Part shown: positions 1 through 8,177 of the stretch, piece by piece
Layout of the letters: every line of letters starts with the position of its first letter
Position numbering within the stretch: the first letter of the stretch is position 1
Notes under the pieces: generated by a model
Seen by the model: only the letters and a program-made list of their open reading frames with translations
The model's database searches: none
What the model was told of the DNA's origin: nothing
Made by a program: the position numbers and the translations under genes
NCBI GenBank assembly: GCA_002529455.1
Contig: NYMS01000006.1
Coordinates: 186,001 to 250,000, forward strand
Source of the DNA: Glycomyces fuscus
Lineage (GTDB): Bacteria; Actinomycetota; Actinomycetes; Streptosporangiales; Streptosporangiaceae
Direction: 5' to 3'
Length of the DNA: 64,000 nt

Positions 1-47
1 TGGGAGCTGGTGGGGCCGGGCCGTCTGGGCGTCGTCGCCCGACACGG

Positions 48-79
48 CGGTACCGGCCCCCGGGCGGGGGCCGGTACCG
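48..79. terminator. Perfect 14-bp hairpin downstream of yajC
   Basis: Arms 48-61 and 66-79 are exact reverse complements around a 4-nt loop (GGGC). The hairpin lies about 190 bp past the yajC stop, in what should be the yajC-secD gap. There is no T-tract, which is usual for GC-rich actinomycete terminators. It could equally be an mRNA-processing or attenuation structure within a yajC-secDF operon. Confidence 0.5.
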
Positions 80-93
80 GGGTCGGCCGGGCG

Positions 94-251
94 CGGGCCG
101 AAGCGGAGCACCGGTTCGGGCGCCGGCGGGGTTCTGGAGGTGCCGAAGGCGGGACCGCGAGGAACGAGCCGTCTCACCGCAGGCACCACTGTGCCCGCTT
201 CAACCCGATTCCCGCCCTTCGGGCGCCCGAACCCGGGCCGAAGCGGAGCAC
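94..251. repeat. 18-bp direct repeat pair
   Basis: The 18-mer starting CGGGCCGAAGCGGAGC occurs at 94-111 and again at 234-251, 140 bp apart, in non-coding DNA downstream of yajC. Both copies have a TTCGGGCGCC-like string nearby. No gene is recognised in 1-270, and secD is expected just beyond the left edge. The repeats may be a small local duplication. Confidence 0.45.
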
Positions 252-270
252 AGGCCCGAGGGGAGTACGT

Positions 271-636
271 CTAGCCCTTGGGCTTGTCGTCGTCGCCGAA
301 GTCGGGGCGGTCCTCCACCGGGGTGTCGTCGGCGGCCGGGGTGACGACCTCGCCGACACCGGCCTTGAGCATGCGGATGCGGGTCCCGGGCGCGATCTCC
401 AGCAGGACGTCCTGCTCGTGGATCTCGACGACGGTGGCGAAGATACCGGCCTTGGTCATCACCTCGACACCGGGGACCAGGGCGTTGTGCATCTGCGTCT
501 CCTGCTGGCGGCGCTTCTGGGCCGGGCGCCAGAACAGCAGCCAGAACACCAGAAGGATCAGCAGGAACGGGAACAGCATGCCGAGGAGCCCTCCCGTGGG
601 CTCTCCTGCGGCAGCGAGGTGGTAAAGGCCCTGCAC
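271..636 (-). CDS. yajC: Preprotein translocase accessory subunit YajC
   Basis: A 121-residue protein with one transmembrane segment (about residues 19-37, rich in Leu/Phe), then a basic stop-transfer RPAQKRRQQE and a soluble YajC domain with the characteristic G-x-x-V-M-T-K-A-G-I-F-A-T-V-V pattern. YajC associates with SecDF at the SecYEG translocon in the inner membrane. The start is the GTG at 636, preceded by AGGAAGG with 8-nt spacing; the longer upstream reading frame lacks a ribosome site and is arginine-rich filler. The acidic, Asp/Pro-rich C-terminal tail is typical of actinobacterial YajC. It lies downstream of ruvB, and secD/secF are expected beyond the window edge. Confidence 0.9.
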   Translation of the reverse strand: MQGLYHLAAAGEPTGGLLGMLFPFLLILLVFWLLFWRPAQKRRQQETQMHNALVPGVEVMTKAGIFATVVEIHEQDVLLEIAPGTRIRMLKAGVGEVVTPAADDTPVEDRPDFGDDDKPKG

Positions 637-956
637 GGGGGCGTCCTTCCTGACGTTTCGTCGTGTGGCCGACGGCTGTCGGCTCGGACACCGCGACGGC
701 CACCTTCTTCGCATCGGCACGAACCGCGTGGTCCGGACCTGTTCGGCACGTACAACGCGCCGGAGGGCCGACTCGTTCCACCGGTGTCGAACGACACGTA
801 CGGAGTCTTGCCCCGTATCGGGTGTTTCGTCCCAGCTTACGTGGCGCAGGTCACCGCTACCCCACCGGCTGAGATCGGAGTGTTAACGGTTCGCCCCCGA
901 TCCGCGCGACCGGAACCCATTGTGCCCGGATCGGGGCGCCGTGTCAGACACACTGG
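637..956. other. ruvB-yajC intergenic region
   Basis: This 320-bp stretch holds no recognisable gene. A GC hairpin with arms 892-904 and 927-938 (one bulged base, 22-nt loop) follows the ruvB stop on the minus strand and could end the ruv transcript. The rest probably carries the yajC/secDF promoter, but I see no convincing -35/-10 pair. Confidence 0.4.
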
Positions 957-2105
957 TCAGGGACTCGCCGTACCGTTGTTACCCGGGTTGCCCGCGGGAG
1001 CGGAGTTGCCCGTGTTGCCGCCGTTGGCCGCCGCCGCGCCGAAGGCCGCGTCCGGCGGCGGGGTGAGCCCCATGTGCGCCCAGGCCTGCGGGGTGGCCAC
1101 CCGGCCGCGCGGGGTGCGGGCCAGGAAGCCGGAGCGGACCAGGAAGGGCTCGGCGACGACCTCCACCGTCTCGGCCTCCTCCCCCACCGACACCGCCAGC
1201 GTGGACAGGCCGACCGGGCCCCCGCGGAACCGGTTCATGAGGACGTCGAGGATGGCGCGGTCCAGCCGGTCCAGGCCCAGGGCGTCCACCTCGTAGAGTT
1301 CGAGGGCGGCGCGTGCGGTGTCCAGCGACAGCCTCCCGTCCCCGCGCACCTCGGCGTAGTCGCGCACCCGGCGCAGCAGCCGGTTGGCGATCCGGGGTGT
1401 GCCGCGCGAGCGCCCGGCGATCTCCACGGCGGCGTCCGCGTCCAGGGGCGCGCCGAGCAGGCCCGCCGAGCGCTGGAGGATCAGCTCCAGCTCCTCGGGG
1501 GTGTAGAAGTCCATGTGCGCGGTGAACCCGAAGCGGTCGCGCAGGGGCGCGGGCAGCATGCCCGCCCGGGTGGTGGCCCCGACCAGCGTGAACGGCGCGA
1601 TGTCCAGCGGGATGGCGGTGGCGCCGGGCCCCTTGCCGACCACGACGTCGACCCGGAAGTCCTCCATCGCGACGTAGAGCATCTCCTCGGCGGGGCGGGC
1701 CATGCGGTGGATCTCGTCCAGGAAGAGCACCTCGCCCTCCTGGAGGGTGGAGAGCACCGCGGCCAGGTCCCCCGAGCGCTCGATGGCCGGGCCCGAGGTG
1801 ATGCGCAGCGGGGCCCCCATCTCGGCGGCGATGATCATGGCCAGGGTGGTCTTGCCCAGGCCCGGACCGCCGGACATGAGGATGTGGTCGGGCGCCCGGT
1901 TGCGCCGCCGGGCGCTGTGCAGCACCAGGGAGAGCTGCTCGCGCACGCGCTCCTGGCCGACGAACTCGTCCAGGGCGCGGGGGCGCAGGGCGCCCTCGAT
2001 CTGGCGCTCGTCCGTGCCCGCGTCGGGCGAGACCGCGTCGCGTTCGTAGGACGGGGTCCCGCCGGGGGCGGAGCCGCGGGGTCCCTCCTCGTGGAAGTCG
2101 TACAC
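957..2105 (-). CDS. ruvB: Holliday junction branch migration ATPase RuvB
   Basis: A 382-residue AAA+ motor that drives Holliday-junction branch migration with RuvA. Walker A GGPGLGKT is at about residues 79-86 and Walker B LFLDEIH at about 130. The sensor motif ([10 protein letters not shown]), the arginine-finger region (PAPLRDRFG) and the winged-helix domain ([15 protein letters not shown]) are all present. The start is the GTG at 2105 with GGAG 7 nt upstream, 17 bp after ruvA, and gives the family-typical N-terminus VYDFHEE. The last 30 residues are a Gly/Asn/Ala-rich tail not needed for the fold. It belongs to the LexA-controlled ruvCAB operon. Confidence 0.97.
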   Translation of the reverse strand: MYDFHEEGPRGSAPGGTPSYERDAVSPDAGTDERQIEGALRPRALDEFVGQERVREQLSLVLHSARRRNRAPDHILMSGGPGLGKTTLAMIIAAEMGAPLRITSGPAIERSGDLAAVLSTLQEGEVLFLDEIHRMARPAEEMLYVAMEDFRVDVVVGKGPGATAIPLDIAPFTLVGATTRAGMLPAPLRDRFGFTAHMDFYTPEELELILQRSAGLLGAPLDADAAVEIAGRSRGTPRIANRLLRRVRDYAEVRGDGRLSLDTARAALELYEVDALGLDRLDRAILDVLMNRFRGGPVGLSTLAVSVGEEAETVEVVAEPFLVRSGFLARTPRGRVATPQAWAHMGLTPPPDAAFGAAAANGGNTGNSAPAGNPGNNGTASP

Positions 2106-2122
2106 GGGGTTGCTCCTACCTC

Positions 2123-2743
2123 CTAGGCGCGGCTGAGCCTGCGCAGGGCGCTGCGCAGCAGGACGGCGACGTCGTCGGTGTGCTCGGCCTCGGTCGCCAC
2201 GGCGGAGGCGGCGGCCTCGGCGTCCTTGGCCGACCAGCCGAGGTTGACCAGGCCGGAGACCACCTGTCCGCGCCAGGCACCGTTGGGCTCGCCCGCCGTC
2301 GCGGCGGCCTCGGACCCGGGCAGGGTGCCGTCGGTGAGCACGGGCGCGTCGAGCTTGCCGCGCAGCTCCAGGACGATGCGCTGGGCGCCCTTCTTGCCGA
2401 TGCCGGGCACGCGGGTGAGGGCGGCGGTGTCCTCGGTGGACACGGCGTGGCGCAGGCTGGAGGGACTGTGCACCGAGAGCATGGCCAGGGCCAGCCGGGG
2501 GCCGACACCGGAGGCGGTCTGGAGCTGCTCGAACAGGTGCTTCTCGTCGTCGTCGGCGAACCCGAACAGGGTCAGGGACTCCTCGCGCACGACGAGGCTG
2601 GTGGCCACGGTCCCGGTCTCGCCCACGTGCAGGCGCGAGAGCGCGGAGGGCGTGCACTGCACGGTCATGCCGACCCCGCCGACGTCGATGACGGCGGTGC
2701 CCGCGCCGCGTGCGGCCACCCGGCCGGTGAGGAACGCGATCAT
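2123..2743 (-). CDS. ruvA: Holliday junction binding protein RuvA
   Basis: A 206-residue protein that tetramerises on four-way junctions and loads RuvB. The N-terminal OB-fold ([10 protein letters not shown]...) is followed by two helix-hairpin-helix motifs (around [10 protein letters not shown] and [12 protein letters not shown]) and the flexible C-terminal RuvB-binding domain III ([14 protein letters not shown]). The ATG at 2743 gives the canonical MIAF start. The upstream in-frame extension is arginine-rich and belongs to the shadow frame of ruvC. It sits between ruvC (50 bp) and ruvB (17 bp) in one operon. Confidence 0.96.
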   Translation of the reverse strand: MIAFLTGRVAARGAGTAVIDVGGVGMTVQCTPSALSRLHVGETGTVATSLVVREESLTLFGFADDDEKHLFEQLQTASGVGPRLALAMLSVHSPSSLRHAVSTEDTAALTRVPGIGKKGAQRIVLELRGKLDAPVLTDGTLPGSEAAATAGEPNGAWRGQVVSGLVNLGWSAKDAEAAASAVATEAEHTDDVAVLLRSALRRLSRA

Positions 2744-2793
2744 CTCGTGTGGGCACCGGGGGCGGTGCCCTTCTCCTTCCTGGGGGCGGGGCG

Positions 2794-3342
2794 CTAGCGG
2801 CCGCGGGTGCGGCGGGCCAGTTCCACCTTGCGGGCGAAGTCCTGCTGGGCCTGGGCGACGCGGGCCTGGGCCCCGCCGCGCCAGATGTGGCAGATGGCCA
2901 GGGCGACGGCGTCGGCCGCGTCGGCGGGCTTGGGGGGTCCGTCGAGTCCGAGGATACGCGCCACCATGGTGCCGACCTGCGCCTTGTCGGCGCGGCCGTT
3001 GCCGGTGATGGCGGCCTTGGCCTCGCTGGGGGTGTGCATGGCCACGGGCAGGCCGCGCCGGGCGGCGCAGACCAGGGCGATGCCGCTGGCCTGGGCGGTG
3101 CCCATGACGGTGCTGAGGTTGTGCTGGGCGAAGACGCGCTCGACGGCGACGGCGTCGGGCCGGTAGCGGTCCAGCCACTCCTCGATGCCGCGCTCGATGC
3201 CCACGAGGCGGTGGGGCAGGTCGGTGTCGGGGCTGGTGCGCACGGCGTCGGCGCCGAGCAGGGCGAGCGGCCGACCGATGGCGCCCTCGACGGCGGCGAC
3301 ACCGCACCGGGTCAGTCCGGGGTCGATCCCCAACACGCGCAC
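2794..3342 (-). CDS. ruvC: Holliday junction resolvase RuvC
   Basis: Endonuclease that cleaves the junction handled by RuvAB. The RNase H-like acidic residues are visible: Asp in LGIDPGL at the N-terminus, Glu in [10 protein letters not shown], and the Asp pair in [12 protein letters not shown]. The GTG at 3342 is chosen because GAGG lies 9 nt upstream and it yields the family-typical VRVLGIDPG. An ATG at 3357 is the alternative. A GTG at 3381 lies upstream of the LexA box and is unlikely to be translated from this promoter. First gene of ruvCAB. Confidence 0.95.
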   Translation of the reverse strand: MRVLGIDPGLTRCGVAAVEGAIGRPLALLGADAVRTSPDTDLPHRLVGIERGIEEWLDRYRPDAVAVERVFAQHNLSTVMGTAQASGIALVCAARRGLPVAMHTPSEAKAAITGNGRADKAQVGTMVARILGLDGPPKPADAADAVALAICHIWRGGAQARVAQAQQDFARKVELARRTRGR

Positions 3343-3362
3343 GCGCTTCACCCTCATCTTCT

Positions 3363-3376
3363 CGAACGTCCGTTCG
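3363..3376. promoter_or_regulatory. LexA (SOS) box of ruvCAB
   Basis: CGAAC-GTCC-GTTCG is an exact match to the Gram-positive/actinobacterial LexA consensus CGAAC-N4-GTTCG, a perfect dyad. It lies about 20 bp upstream of the chosen ruvC start, where bound LexA would block the promoter or initiation. This predicts DNA-damage induction of ruvCAB. Confidence 0.9.
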
Positions 3377-3381
3377 TACAC

Positions 3382-3675
3382 ATGCTAGCGGCGGACGCCC
3401 ACCTCCGCCGCCGGGCCGCCCGGGCGTGTCGGCGAACGGCCTGCCGCCGGGGCGCCGGGGCACCGGGAGCGGCGTCCCGGAGGGGCGGCCTCAGGGCGAC
3501 CCCGGGGGAGCGCGCACCGCCGCGGCCCGCGGCGGCCGGGGACACCCTGCCGCGAGCGTAGTCCCCCGGAGGGGCGGGCCGCCCCTCCACCCAGGGGCGC
3601 GTTCCCCCGACCCCGCCCCGTCTCCGCGTCTGCGGAGACGGGGATGGACGGGGCGCCGGACGCGTGCTAGGTTGC
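3382..3675. other. Divergent intergenic region ruvC / Nudix regulator
   Basis: About 290 bp without a recognisable gene. It should hold the ruvC promoter near its left end. The composition shifts to AT-rich at about 3670, where the operator of the rightward operon begins. A GC dyad GTCTCCGCG...CGCGGAGAC lies around 3619-3645. Confidence 0.4.
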
Positions 3676-3704
3676 TCTCAATTCGAGAAAAACTCTTACT
3701 GAGA
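3676..3704 (+). promoter_or_regulatory. Tandem dyad operator before the Nudix/kinase/vWA/AdSS operon
   Basis: Two copies of a small dyad, TCTC-AATTC-GAGA (3676-3688) and ACTC-TTACT-GAGA (3692-3704), are 16 bp apart centre to centre. The whole block from TTG (3672) to CAA (3708) is also roughly symmetric. It is the only AT-rich patch in the region and ends just before the ribosome site (GGAGG, 3711-3715) of the Nudix regulator. Autoregulation by that NrtR-like protein is an inference. Confidence 0.6.
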
Positions 3705-3720
3705 ACAACTGGAGGCGCAC

Positions 3721-4512
3721 GTGGCCGACCCGCGTAGCGAGGAGGGCGAGAGCCGGTTCCTCGCCGACTACGACCCGCACGCGTTCGCCCCGGCCGCGGT
3801 CACCGTCGACGTCGTCGCCCTCACGATCCGGTCGGGCGTGCCGCACGTGCTGCTCACGCGGCGCGCCGAGCACCCCCAGCGCGGCTGGTGGGCGCTGCCG
3901 GGCGGGTTCGTCCGGGCGCAGGACGGACCGGACGGCCCCGCCGACCCCGACCTGCCCGACGCCGCCCTGCGCGTGCTGTCGGAGAAGACCCTGCTGCCCA
4001 CCGAACTGCACCTGGAGCAGCTGGGCACCTACGGCGCCCGGGACCGGGACCCGCGTATGCGCGTCTTCTCGGTCGCCTACGTGCTGCTGGCCCCCGACCT
4101 GCCCGACCCCCACACCGGCCGGGGCACCGAGGAGGCCGCCTGGATCCCCTGGCGCGACCTCGGCCACGGCGACGGCGCCCGCGCCGGACTCGACCTGGCC
4201 TTCGACCACGGCCGCGTCCTCGCCGACGCCGTCGAGCGCGCCCGCTCCAAGCTGGAGTACACCCCGCTGGCCACGGCCTTCCTGCCGCCCGCCTTCACCA
4301 TCACGGCGCTGCGCGAGGTGTACGAGGCCGTGTGGGGGCAGTCCCTGCACGCGGCCAACTTCCACCGCAAGATCCTCGCCGCCCCCGGGTTCGTCGAGGA
4401 CACCGGCGAACTCGCCGAGCGCGGCGGCGCGGGCGGCGGACGGCGCGCCCGGCTCTACCGGGCGGGCGGCGCCGCCCTGCTGCACCCTCCCCTGCTGCGG
4501 AGCACGCAGTGA
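3721..4512 (+). CDS. NrtR-like Nudix / winged-helix regulator
   Basis: A 263-residue protein. The N-terminal Nudix-fold domain (about residues 20-165; VLLTRRAEHPQRGWWALPGGFV) is followed by a C-terminal winged helix (about 180-255; FTITALREVYEAVWG, NFHRKIL). This is the architecture of NrtR-type repressors that sense ADP-ribose or related nucleotides. The Nudix box is degraded: the REUxEE core reads RVLSEKT, so hydrolysis is unlikely and ligand sensing more likely. The GTG start has GGAGG 5 nt upstream. It is first in a four-gene operon and sits just downstream of a tandem dyad that may be its operator. The true effector is unknown. Confidence 0.8.
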   Translation: MADPRSEEGESRFLADYDPHAFAPAAVTVDVVALTIRSGVPHVLLTRRAEHPQRGWWALPGGFVRAQDGPDGPADPDLPDAALRVLSEKTLLPTELHLEQLGTYGARDRDPRMRVFSVAYVLLAPDLPDPHTGRGTEEAAWIPWRDLGHGDGARAGLDLAFDHGRVLADAVERARSKLEYTPLATAFLPPAFTITALREVYEAVWGQSLHAANFHRKILAAPGFVEDTGELAERGGAGGGRRARLYRAGGAALLHPPLLRSTQ

Positions 4513-4529
4513 TCCCCGAGAGGAGTCCG

Positions 4530-5624
4530 ATGACGGCCACCGGCCCCACCTTCGAGGACGCCGAGCGCGAGGTCGCCCTGGCGGGCGACCCCGTGGAGCT
4601 GTTCGGCCCGCTGCCCGGGGGCGGCGGCGTGCCCCCGGCCGCCACGGCCCGCCACCGCGGGCTCGCCCGCGCGCTGCACCCCGACACGGCGCCGCCCGGG
4701 AGCGGCACCGCGCCCTTCGCCCGGCTCTCGGAGCTGTGGGACCTGTACCGGGCGATGGCCGCGGGGGACCTGCGCTTCGGCGACCTCACCCTGGCCACCG
4801 GCGCGCACACCTACCGGGTGGGCGGGGCACGGCTGGCCCGGGGCGACGTGGCCGACCTGCACCCGGTGCGCTACCGGGCTCCGGACTGGCGCGACGCGGT
4901 GCTCAAGCTGCCCCGGGCGCCGCGCGACAACGACCTGCTGGAGGCCGAGGCGACCGCGCTGCGCCGTGTCCGCGAGCGCGGACACGAGCGCTACCGGGCG
5001 TTCGTCCCCGAACTGGTGGAGTCCTTCAAGCACCGCGACGCCGCCACGGGCGTGGAGCGGCGGGCCAACGTCCTGGGGCGGCTGCGCGGCTTCCACACCC
5101 TGGCCGAGGTGCGCCGCGCCCACCCCGACGGCGTCGACCCGCGCGACGCGGCGTGGATGTGGCGGCGGCTGCTGGTCGCCGTCGGCAACGCCGCCCGCGC
5201 GGGGGTGGTGCACGGCGCGGTCGTGCCCGAGCACGTGATGATCCACCCGGCCGAGCACGGCCTGGTCCTGGTCGACTGGTGCTACTCGGTGACGGCGCAC
5301 GCCCCGCGCACCGCGCCGCACGTCCCGGCGATGGTGCCCGGCCGCGAGGACCTCTACCCGCCCGAGGTGGCCGCCCGCCGCCCGGCACTGCCCCAGACCG
5401 ACATCCACATGGCGACCCGGTGCGTGGAGTACGTCACCGCGGGCCGCCTGCCCCGGCGGCTGCGGGCCTTCGCGCGCGGCTGCACCCTGCCCGCGCCCGG
5501 GAGGCGGCCCCGCGACGGGTTCGCCCTGCTCGGCGAACTCGACGAGGCGCTGGAGAGCCTCTACGGGCCGCGCCGGTTCCGCCCCTTCACCATGCCGGCC
5601 CAGGCACCGGCCTCCCGGGCCTGA
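4530..5624 (+). CDS. J-domain plus kinase-like protein
   Basis: A 364-residue protein not assignable to a named family. Residues about 20-75 look like a J-domain, with HPD at 50-52 in RHRGLARALHPDTA. A protein-kinase-like fold follows: an AVLKLPR lysine near residue 130, an LLEAEATALRRV helix, and a catalytic-loop equivalent HGAVVPEHVMI near residue 230. There the usual HRD Asp is Ala and the Asn is His. The DFG equivalent is LVDW near 248. Loss of the catalytic Asp suggests a pseudokinase or nucleotide-binding scaffold. ATG with GAGAGGAG 4 nt upstream; 17 bp after the Nudix regulator. Confidence 0.7.
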   Translation: MTATGPTFEDAEREVALAGDPVELFGPLPGGGGVPPAATARHRGLARALHPDTAPPGSGTAPFARLSELWDLYRAMAAGDLRFGDLTLATGAHTYRVGGARLARGDVADLHPVRYRAPDWRDAVLKLPRAPRDNDLLEAEATALRRVRERGHERYRAFVPELVESFKHRDAATGVERRANVLGRLRGFHTLAEVRRAHPDGVDPRDAAWMWRRLLVAVGNAARAGVVHGAVVPEHVMIHPAEHGLVLVDWCYSVTAHAPRTAPHVPAMVPGREDLYPPEVAARRPALPQTDIHMATRCVEYVTAGRLPRRLRAFARGCTLPAPGRRPRDGFALLGELDEALESLYGPRRFRPFTMPAQAPASRA

Positions 5625-5697
5625 CCCCCGTTCCGCCCGACCCCGCCCCCGCCCCCGGCGCCCCGATCCGCCCATCCCCGTTCCAAGGAGACACCCC

Positions 5698-6693
5698 ATG
5701 GGAAGCAGCAGCTGGTCCACCGACGCCTACCACGCGCGTCAGGCCTACAACTCCTCCGTCGGCTCCAGCAGCTTCGGCTACACCGACGACGTGCTCGCCT
5801 CGACCCCGCGCAGCTCCTGGCGGGTCCACGACAGCCTCGACCCCCACGGGGTGGGCGTGCGCGAGAGCCGCGACTCCGCCGAGCACCCCGAGTCGCTGGC
5901 CATCTCGGTGCTCTTCGACGTCACCGGGTCCATGCGCAACGTGCCGCGCGTGCTGCAGACCAAGCTGCCGGACCTGTTCGGCCTGCTGCTGCGCAAGGGG
6001 TACGTGCAGGACCCGCAGATCCTCTTCGGCGCGATCGGCGACGCCACGTGCGACCGGGCCCCGCTCCAGGTCGGCCAGTTCGAGTCCGGCAACGAGCTGG
6101 AGGACGACCTGGGCAACATCCTGTTGGAGGGCGGCGGTGGCGGCCAGGTGACGGAGTCCTACGAGCTGGCCATGTACTTCATGGCCCGGCACACCTCCCT
6201 GGACTGCCTGGAGAAGCGCGGGCGGCGCGGCCACCTCTTCGTCATCGGCGACGAGATGGCCTACGGGGCGGTCAAGGCCCGGGAGGTGCGCGAGGTGATC
6301 GGCGACGACATCACCGAGGACATCCCGTTCCCCCGGATCCTGGCCGAGCTGCGGCGCAGCTTCGAGGTGTACTTCGTCATGCCGACCGGCAGCGGGCACT
6401 TCCACAACGACAAGGTCCGCGGCTTCTGGGACACCCACCTGGGCCAGAACGTCATCTACCTGGACGACCTCGACGCGGTGTCGGAGACCATCGCGGTCAC
6501 CGTCGGACTCGCCGAGGAGGCGATCGACCTGGAGGGGGGCCTGGCCGACCTGGCCGAGGCGGGTTCCGACGCGGGCGAGGCGGTGGGCAGGGCGCTGCGG
6601 ACGCTGTCGCGCAGCCGCGGCTCCGTGGTCGTGTCCGACACCCCGGGCGGGCTCGGCGGCCCCGCCGACGCGGGCGGGGTGGCCCGGCTGTGA
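5698..6693 (+). CDS. von Willebrand factor A domain protein
   Basis: A 331-residue soluble protein. The Ser/Tyr-rich N-terminus (first about 60 residues) precedes a vWA-like Rossmann fold. A MIDAS-type motif DVTGSM is near residue 75 (canonical D-x-S/T-x-S), followed by strands such as ILFGAIGDA and LFVIGDEMAYGA and a late strand FEVYFVMPTGSGH. No signal peptide or membrane segment, so it is cytoplasmic. AGGAG 7 nt before the ATG. Its stop overlaps the GTG of the next gene (GTGA), implying translational coupling. vWA proteins commonly scaffold multi-protein or AAA+ assemblies; the partner here is probably encoded in the same operon. Confidence 0.75.
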   Translation: MGSSSWSTDAYHARQAYNSSVGSSSFGYTDDVLASTPRSSWRVHDSLDPHGVGVRESRDSAEHPESLAISVLFDVTGSMRNVPRVLQTKLPDLFGLLLRKGYVQDPQILFGAIGDATCDRAPLQVGQFESGNELEDDLGNILLEGGGGGQVTESYELAMYFMARHTSLDCLEKRGRRGHLFVIGDEMAYGAVKAREVREVIGDDITEDIPFPRILAELRRSFEVYFVMPTGSGHFHNDKVRGFWDTHLGQNVIYLDDLDAVSETIAVTVGLAEEAIDLEGGLADLAEAGSDAGEAVGRALRTLSRSRGSVVVSDTPGGLGGPADAGGVARL

Positions 6694-8120
6694 CCGGCGC
6701 CGCCTCCCCGTGGGCCGAGGGGAACGCCGTCGTCGTCGACCTGGGGTTCGGTGACGCGGGCAAGGGCGTGACGGTCGACCTGCTGTGCGCGCGGCGGCGC
6801 TTCGGCGCCGTCGTGCGCGCCAACGGGGGCGCCCAGGCCGCGCACAACGTGGTGACCCCCGACGGCCGCCACCACACGTTCGCCCAGTTCGGCTCGGGCA
6901 CGCTGGCCCCCGGCGGCCCGGTGCCCACGCACCTGTCGCGGCTGGCGGTGGTGGACCCCTTCGCCCTGGCCGCCGAGGCCCGGCACCTGGCCTCGCTCGG
7001 CGTCCCCGACCCGTTCGCACTGGTCACCGTGGACCGCCGGGCACTGGTCAGCACGCCCTGGCACCAGGCGGCCAACCGGGCGCGGGAGCGGGCGCGGGGC
7101 GAGGCCCGGCACGGCTCCTGCGGGATGGGGGTGGGCGAGGCCGTGGCCTACGCCCTGGCCCGCCCCGAGGACGCACCGACCGCCGGCGACTGCGCGCGGC
7201 CGGACGCGCTGCGCCGCAAGCTGCGCCGCCTGGCCGACCACCTGCACGCGGTGCGCCGCGCCCTGGAGCCCTCCGGTACGGCGGGGGGTACGCCGGACGC
7301 CGCGGGCGGGGGGACCGCTCCGGGGAGTCCGCCGGACGCCGCGGACCCGGCGGCCGGGTCCGCGGCCGACCCCGACGTCGAGGAGTGCGTCGAGGCCTAC
7401 CTGGCCTTCGCGCGGCGGGTACGGCTGGTGGACGGGGACCACCTGCCCCGGCTGCTCGCCCGCTCCCCCGTGGTGTTCGAGGGGGCGCAGGGAGTGCTGC
7501 TGGACGAGTGGCACGGGTTCCACCCGTACACCACCTGGTCCACGACGACCACGGCGAACCCGCTCGCGCTCCTGGCCGAGGCCGGACGCCCCGGCGACGC
7601 CCGCCGGATCGGCGTGGTGCGCACCTACACCACCCGGCACGGCGCCGGCCCGCTCGTGGCCGAGGCCCCGGAGCTGGGCGCGGTGCTGGCCGAGGCGCAC
7701 AACGGCGCGCACCCGTGGCAGGGGGCGTTCCGGGTCGGGCACTTCGACGCGGTGGCGCACCGGTACGCGCTCGCCGCCACGGGCGGGGTGGACTCGCTGG
7801 TGGTCACGCACGCCGACGCCCCCGCGCGGGCGGGCGGGAGGCTGCGCTGGTGCACGGGCTACACCGCGCGGGACGGGTCCTCCCTGGCACCGGTCCCCGG
7901 GACGGCCCCGGAACCCACCCGGCCGGGCGCCGCCGTGGCGGGTGCCGCGCACCTGGCCCGCCAGGAGCGGCTGGCCCGCGCCCTGCTGGCGGCGCGGCCC
8001 GTGCTCGCCCCCGCGCCCGACTCCCCCGCCGAGGCCGTCGGCGAGGAGCTGGGGCTGCCGCTGGAGGCGGTGTTCGCCGGTCCGACCCGCGCCGACGCCC
8101 GCGTCCCCTCACGGTCCTGA
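6690..8120 (+). CDS. Divergent adenylosuccinate synthetase homologue
   Basis: A 476-residue member of the PurA fold, clearly paralogous rather than the housekeeping enzyme. The P-loop GDEGKGK appears as GDAGKGV (residues about 21-27), keeping the catalytic Asp. GGHNAGHT appears as GGAQAAHN, keeping the catalytic His. FEGAQG is retained, followed by LLDEWHGFHPYTTWS in place of LLDIDHGTYPYVTSS. The aspartate-binding mobile loop (TTGRRRRTGW) is replaced by HPWQGAFRVGH, and TKLD by THAD. An extra Gly/Ala/Pro-rich insert lies near residue 200. It probably ligates a non-aspartate substrate or has a binding role. GTGA overlap with the vWA gene. Confidence 0.75.
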   Translation: MTGAASPWAEGNAVVVDLGFGDAGKGVTVDLLCARRRFGAVVRANGGAQAAHNVVTPDGRHHTFAQFGSGTLAPGGPVPTHLSRLAVVDPFALAAEARHLASLGVPDPFALVTVDRRALVSTPWHQAANRARERARGEARHGSCGMGVGEAVAYALARPEDAPTAGDCARPDALRRKLRRLADHLHAVRRALEPSGTAGGTPDAAGGGTAPGSPPDAADPAAGSAADPDVEECVEAYLAFARRVRLVDGDHLPRLLARSPVVFEGAQGVLLDEWHGFHPYTTWSTTTTANPLALLAEAGRPGDARRIGVVRTYTTRHGAGPLVAEAPELGAVLAEAHNGAHPWQGAFRVGHFDAVAHRYALAATGGVDSLVVTHADAPARAGGRLRWCTGYTARDGSSLAPVPGTAPEPTRPGAAVAGAAHLARQERLARALLAARPVLAPAPDSPAEAVGEELGLPLEAVFAGPTRADARVPSRS

Positions 8121-8177
8121 CCGCCCCCGCCCCGGCAGGATCCCGCTCCGGCGGGCGGCCACGGCGGTCGCCCCGGG

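Noticed and set aside
10..1296. Long plus-strand frame over yajC and the end of ruvB
   Set aside because: It runs antisense through two clear genes and a non-coding gap and resembles no family.
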